Shown here piece by piece: positions 6,786 to 10,107 of a stretch of DNA of 10,107 bases. Under the pieces are notes generated by a model. The model did not search any database and had not been told where the DNA came from. It saw only the letters and a program-made list of their open reading frames with translations. The position numbers and the translations under genes are program-made. Origin of the DNA: an uncultured Bacilli bacterium (GTDB lineage: Bacteria; Bacillota_I; Bacilli_A; RF39; UBA660); NCBI GenBank assembly GCA_947587115.1, contig CANPXY010000041.1, positions 1-10,107 of the forward strand, given 5' to 3'. The stretch's first letter is position 1; each line of letters starts with the position of its first letter.

Positions 6786-7475
6786 ATGTCAAAAATTCAT
6801 TTTGGTGTTGTTGAAGACAGAAACGATCCTAACCGGCTTGGTAGATGCAAGGTGCGTGTTGTGGATATGCACACGCATGACAAAACGGTTTTACCGACTG
6901 AAGACCTTCCTTGGGCATTAGTCTGTCAACCTCTAGATGGGAGTTCAATTGTCGCTCCCCCCTTAGGGACTCAGGTTACAGTGGTCTATATTGACGAGCC
7001 GTATTGTCAGATTCCTTTGGTTCTTGGGAAAGTTCCTTCTATTCCTCAAGATGAATTGACGTTTATTGATAGATTTCCCAATTATCCGAAAGTTGTTGAA
7101 AATATTACAGATTATATTCCCCAAGAACTTTCGAAAAACGCTGAAGATCAGTCGAAAAAAGAAAATCAATATATCATGCCTACAGACGCCAAAGAGGAAT
7201 CCTCGCAAAAAGGAGAAAATTCTTTGGCTGGTGCCGTCCAAGGGCAATCTGTTTCTCAACAAGTCGCTTCTTTCACGGGGGCGATAACTGCCGAAAGTTA
7301 TAAAGAAAAGTACTTTCAAACTCAAGCCGTTGCGGAGCAATTAGCTAAAAATGGTTTTACAGGAAATCTTGAAAATTACGATATTGCCGATACATTGAGT
7401 TCCTTGGGCAATTTGATTGATTCGGATAATCTATTTGACGCACAAAAAATTTTAAACAATTATATTCTAAATTGA
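6786..7475 (+). CDS. 5: Baseplate central spike N-terminal OB-fold protein, T4 gp5-like (frame 0 part of a split gene), 229 aa
   Basis: The N-terminus matches the OB-fold domain of gp5-type spikes, which seats the puncturing device on the gp27-type hub at the baseplate centre. Visible are FGVVEDRNDPNRLGRCKVRV (5-24), DMHTHDKTVLPTEDLPWALV (27-46), APPLGTQVTVVYID (57-70) and PLVLGKVPSIPQ (77-88). Residues 90-160 are a hydrophilic linker rich in Ser, Gln, Glu and Lys. The last 60 residues are helical (ESYKEKYFQTQAVAEQLAKN) and end LFDAQKILNNYILN. In T4, OB-fold, lysozyme and beta-helix are one chain; here the frame stops after the OB-fold and linker, and the rest continues in the -1 frame. A T TTA AAC heptamer spans codons 223-224, six codons before the stop, so this 229-aa form may be only the non-shifted product. 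Product identity is firm; whether it acts alone is open. Confidence 0.87.
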   Translation: MSKIHFGVVEDRNDPNRLGRCKVRVVDMHTHDKTVLPTEDLPWALVCQPLDGSSIVAPPLGTQVTVVYIDEPYCQIPLVLGKVPSIPQDELTFIDRFPNYPKVVENITDYIPQELSKNAEDQSKKENQYIMPTDAKEESSQKGENSLAGAVQGQSVSQQVASFTGAITAESYKEKYFQTQAVAEQLAKNGFTGNLENYDIADTLSSLGNLIDSDNLFDAQKILNNYILN

Positions 7476-7493
7476 CATTTCCTGTTTTAAACA
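7450..7493 (+). repeat. TTTTAAACA direct repeat, 35 nt apart, across the stop codon
   Basis: TTTTAAACA occurs at 7450-7458 and again at 7485-7493. The upstream copy holds codons TTA AAC in the OB-fold frame and the downstream copy holds TTA AAC in the hub frame. The 35-nt offset would restore a single open frame if skipped or deleted, giving ILN-ITTFF. The TGA stop (7473-7475) lies between the copies. Confidence 0.75.
7451..7457 (+). promoter_or_regulatory. Candidate -1 programmed ribosomal frameshift site T TTA AAC
   Basis: The heptamer matches X XXY YYZ in the phase of the OB-fold frame (codons TTA AAC at 7452-7457). After a -1 shift, translation continues CAA TTA TAT TCT AAA TTG and enters the long downstream frame, which is open from 7439. 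The frame-0 stop is 15 nt after the heptamer. UUUAAAC is a classical slippery sequence. I see no strong downstream stem-loop; only weak pairing of the site with GTTTTAA at 7484-7490 is possible. Confidence 0.5.
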
Positions 7494-10107
7494 TTACTAC
7501 TTTTTTTATTTCATCGAAGCTAGAAAGAAAGGCAAAACTTTCTCTATTTGATGCCCAAAAAATTTTAGGATTTCTAGGTACTTCAAAAAAATCTTTAGAG
7601 TCGTTCGCCACTGATGGAAATTCGGTTAAAGAAACGAGTGGATTATCGGTGGGGGCGAAAAATTCCTTAAGCGAGTATGGTAGCTATAGCCCCTCGGAAA
7701 ATCAAAAAATCACGGAAAAAGGTATTGAAAGTGGTAGTTTCCTAAGTGCTTTGGACAATGCCTTTAAGGACGTGATGGGAGGAGAAAATGGCGGATTTGG
7801 AAGTCTTTTCTCAAGTCGAGATTCAGGAACATCCATTTTATCAAAATCGGTTAGCGAAGTCAACACAAATAAAAGTGCGTTAAATGCTTTAGGAGTTGAT
7901 AATAAAACCATTGACAGCACATTAGCCGTCATCTATCAAAATTCAAACGGCAACACCGATGGCTATATTGACGGATTGGTAAAAGAAAGATATTCAAATC
8001 TATCTCAAAATAAGCAAACCGAGATAGCTACTCGTTATAAGAGTCTTTCCAGTTACGTGCAAGCCCCTTCGAGTTTTTCGAGTCTGATTGCCCAATGTGC
8101 TGGATTAGAAAACACCTTTGGCACACTTCAAAACGATAAGATTCTTACCCGTTTCGGCGATCGTTTCAACGATGTCTACAGAAACGCATCTGCGAGATTT
8201 TCCAATGGTGTGGATATAAACGCCATGTTTGGCTATCAAATCGAAAATATCAAGCGTGCTCCTGCGGGATTGAAAACGAAATTGACGGGAATCATGGATT
8301 CCATTAAAAATCAAGGGCTTAGTTTTTCAACTGCTAATGCCGTTTTAAGCACCTTGAGAACCCATGGCGGAATTAACGTCAATACAAGAGTATCTTTAGA
8401 TAGCCACGCCATCACTGATCCTTTGTCCAATTACATTCGTGGAATGTTAGCCACGGGGCTAAGTCCCTTGACTATAGTCAGTGGTGTTTCAAGCACCATC
8501 AAAAGCTATACAAGTAGAATCAGTGGCGTCATGAATACGATCGCCACTAGTGAGTATTTTTCAAAAGTTTCCCAAAGAGGCGATCAGCATCCGTTAAGCG
8601 TTGTTGCCGATACCGCAAAAATGACCAGTACCACGTCACAATCCGTGGACAATATGGTTGCCCAAATTGACAGTATGGTGCAAAATGTGGTGCAATCGGT
8701 GGCAAGTGGTGCGGATAACGCTACGCAATTGATTACTAATGGGGTTCAGAAAATATTAGACTCTTCTCTAGGTGTTTTCAATGTGGGTAACGGTTTAATC
8801 AGCACAATCTCCTCGATGATTCCTTTTGGAAATATCATTACCAATTTCATCATATCGATGGCAAGTAGCTACTTGCCAATTAAAGTCGAATACGCCGATG
8901 TTGGTTTAGGTAGTGAGGCGGTAAAGACCGCCATGACCAATGGAGAGTACAACGCCGTAAATTTCAGAGAATTTGGAAACCTTGAAAATCTGCAAAAAGT
9001 AGGCGTTGAAAACGCCAAATCAAGTATGTTCGCAGGCGTTGGCGATGGAAATACCCCTCCGATCAACGGCGAGTGGGGAGGGGCAAATTTCGGCGGAACG
9101 AGTCAAGTAGAATCCATTCCGATTAAATTAAGCACTCTTGACACCCCATCAGCCACAGGAAATCGTCAAGTCAATCTTACGTTACCCTCTGTGGGAGGTG
9201 TTGCTATTGAGGATGCTAACAAGTCCTTAGAACGTCTAAAGGAAATTTCGGAAAACACCGTTTTTGACAATCTCGAAATTAAATGTGCTTTTTTAGCCGT
9301 GGTTTTCGCTTATTGTCAATTCGTTCCCAAAGTTGCCAATTGGGATTATGACAGTGTCGAATTAATCAGCAAATTCCCCTTGACTTTCGCAAAAGCAAGT
9401 GAGACGGTTATTTCAAAATACTCTTTGGCGAAAAGTTTCAAGAAAGTCACGGTTGAAGAGTTTTATAATTTCGCCTATTCTTCTAGCGGAGAAGGTTCAA
9501 AATATGGCAATGTCGCCAGTGATGACGGCTACCGATATGCCGAATATGGGCTTTTACCCTTGGTGGGGAAAAACAATTACAAAAGATATGGAAACGAAAA
9601 TCTTGTAAAAAATGGTTTCAAAGAATTTGAAAATAACGATGTTTTGCTTATTGAAGTAGCGAAAAAACAATTTGAAGAAGCTATTGAGGGTGTTCCTTAT
9701 GGCAACAACAATGCCGTTTTACAAAAGGCTATAAAAGCGTTTTCTGGTTATGTCGATGAAATAACCGTTACCAAGGCTTTTGAACACTTCTATGGGGCTA
9801 GTACCATTGAGACCACGGGAGTTGTTGAAAAAAAGGCAGGTGAAGAACTTAATCCTAACACCTTTTACGGAAGTGCCACTCCACAAAATCAGGAAAACGA
9901 TATTGGGTTTACCGATCCAAACGGGAAATATCCATATCAAAGAGAAAGAAATCAAAGCACCATAGACTCTTTAGCACGTGGGCAATCAACTAATACAATT
10001 GTTACAGCTAAAAACGCCAAACGGCAAATAGGAATTAAGACTGCTTGCGAGGGACGAGCTTGGAGTGAACCGCCAAGCGGTTACGGGGCGAATTATCCTT
10101 ATGATAG
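7472..10107 (+). CDS. Baseplate hub/spike protein with degenerate GH19-like domain and gp5-like C-terminal region, partial (3' end beyond right edge)
   Basis: The frame is open from 7439 to the right edge; TTG 7472 overlaps the upstream stop as TTGA and is the first usable start (878 codons to the edge), but a -1 frameshift from the gp5-like frame is as likely. Numbered from TTG: residues 1-380 are Ser/Asn-rich with no family I recognise; 388-430 form a probable helix or coiled coil (SVDNMVAQIDSMVQNVVQSV); 437-466 are strongly hydrophobic (LISTISSMIPFGNIITNFII). Residues about 595-745 resemble a GH19 chitinase/lysozyme-like domain: AFLA (606-609), then PKVANWDYDSVELISKFPL, and YRYAEYGLLPLVGKNNYKRY (687-706). 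The catalytic HES and the GRG-Q-T motifs are replaced, so it is probably inactive. Residues 812-878 (GFTDPNGKYP, then DSLARG and AWSEPPSGYGANYPYD) match the gp5 stretch between the lytic domain and the beta-helix, so a needle-like C-terminus should follow. The protein is expected in the tail tip. Confidence 0.85.
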   Translation, partial: MTFPVLNITTFFISSKLERKAKLSLFDAQKILGFLGTSKKSLESFATDGNSVKETSGLSVGAKNSLSEYGSYSPSENQKITEKGIESGSFLSALDNAFKDVMGGENGGFGSLFSSRDSGTSILSKSVSEVNTNKSALNALGVDNKTIDSTLAVIYQNSNGNTDGYIDGLVKERYSNLSQNKQTEIATRYKSLSSYVQAPSSFSSLIAQCAGLENTFGTLQNDKILTRFGDRFNDVYRNASARFSNGVDINAMFGYQIENIKRAPAGLKTKLTGIMDSIKNQGLSFSTANAVLSTLRTHGGINVNTRVSLDSHAITDPLSNYIRGMLATGLSPLTIVSGVSSTIKSYTSRISGVMNTIATSEYFSKVSQRGDQHPLSVVADTAKMTSTTSQSVDNMVAQIDSMVQNVVQSVASGADNATQLITNGVQKILDSSLGVFNVGNGLISTISSMIPFGNIITNFIISMASSYLPIKVEYADVGLGSEAVKTAMTNGEYNAVNFREFGNLENLQKVGVENAKSSMFAGVGDGNTPPINGEWGGANFGGTSQVESIPIKLSTLDTPSATGNRQVNLTLPSVGGVAIEDANKSLERLKEISENTVFDNLEIKCAFLAVVFAYCQFVPKVANWDYDSVELISKFPLTFAKASETVISKYSLAKSFKKVTVEEFYNFAYSSSGEGSKYGNVASDDGYRYAEYGLLPLVGKNNYKRYGNENLVKNGFKEFENNDVLLIEVAKKQFEEAIEGVPYGNNNAVLQKAIKAFSGYVDEITVTKAFEHFYGASTIETTGVVEKKAGEELNPNTFYGSATPQNQENDIGFTDPNGKYPYQRERNQSTIDSLARGQSTNTIVTAKNAKRQIGIKTACEGRAWSEPPSGYGANYPYD

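Larger units (their letters stand above)
7431..7567 (+). repeat. Duplicated LFDAQKIL coding motif at the split of the gp5-like gene
   Basis: The 24-nt segment at 7431-7454 (OB-fold frame) recurs at 7544-7567 (downstream frame) with two differences, both silent (GAC/GAT and GCA/GCC). Each copy encodes LFDAQKIL in its own frame. In both copies a Ser-Ser pair stands nine residues upstream. The offset is 113 nt, which is not a multiple of three and equals the -1 frame change between the two genes. Confidence 0.8.

Noticed and set aside
7472..7475. TTGA overlap as simple termination-reinitiation
   Set aside because: Not excluded, but rated below frameshifting because TTG is a weak start, no Shine-Dalgarno precedes it, and the hub frame is already open upstream at the slippery site.
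9399..9608. Plus-strand 69-codon frame inside the GH19-like region
   Set aside because: It is in a different frame from the long hub protein, whose frame is continuous and has recognisable family motifs.
6963..9955. Several antisense frames of 65-125 codons (for example 6963-7340, 7702-7932, 9719-9955)
   Set aside because: They lie opposite the gp5-like and hub frames, lack ribosome-binding signals and show no recognisable protein features.
1..10107. tRNA genes, CRISPR arrays, insertion sequences and attachment sites
   Set aside because: No cloverleaf-like segment, regularly spaced repeat array, transposase or integrase sequence was seen; the only mobile element is the intein.

Overview
This is an AT-rich piece of a contractile-tailed (T4-like) bacteriophage genome. 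The evidence is a gp15-type tail sheath stabiliser, a gp5-type OB-fold domain of the baseplate central spike, and a very long hub protein that ends in gp5-like sequence just before the window edge. A phage-encoded anaerobic ribonucleotide reductase (NrdD) implies a host that lives at least part of the time without oxygen. The NrdD sequence around its NCCLFD motif is of the Firmicutes-like kind, but the host cannot be named from this window. The genetic code looks standard (Trp is TGG). Only NrdD has a clear Shine-Dalgarno sequence.

Layout. Positions 1-2378 (minus): the N-terminal part of nrdD, running off the left edge and interrupted by a complete 469-residue LAGLIDADG intein at the N|CC motif. 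Positions 2435-2467: a strong hairpin terminator. Positions 2493-5205 (minus): a compact four-gene operon, read right to left: a 168-aa protein, a 432-aa two-domain protein with a phage-type nucleotidyltransferase at its N-terminus, a 37-45-aa membrane peptide, and a 247-aa unknown. Positions 5282-6124 (plus): gp15-like protein. Positions 6133-6669 (minus): a 178-aa unknown, convergent with gp15. Positions 6786-7475 (plus): gp5-like OB-fold protein. Positions 7472-10107 (plus): open reading frame of at least 878 codons, the rest of a gp5-like hub, leaving by the right edge. The tail genes switch strand three times, and both divergent gaps carry inverted repeats.

Most interesting point: the gp5 homologue is split over two frames. 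The OB-fold frame ends in an in-phase T TTA AAC heptamer (7451-7457), a textbook -1 slippery sequence, six codons before its stop. A -1 shift there leads straight into the downstream 2.6-kb frame, which has no good start codon of its own. The junction also holds two direct-repeat pairs (offsets 35 and 113 nt), each of the right length to restore frame, so programmed frameshifting, a translational hop, reinitiation at TTGA and a recent disrupting insertion must be told apart.

Second point: the lytic domain of this hub looks like a GH19 (chitinase/lysozyme-like) domain whose HES catalytic motif and GRG-Q-T substrate motif have been replaced, suggesting a structural pseudo-enzyme. Third: two unknown proteins start with a MKxFxxF-type sequence resembling the T4 capsid-targeting sequence and may be packaged inside the head.
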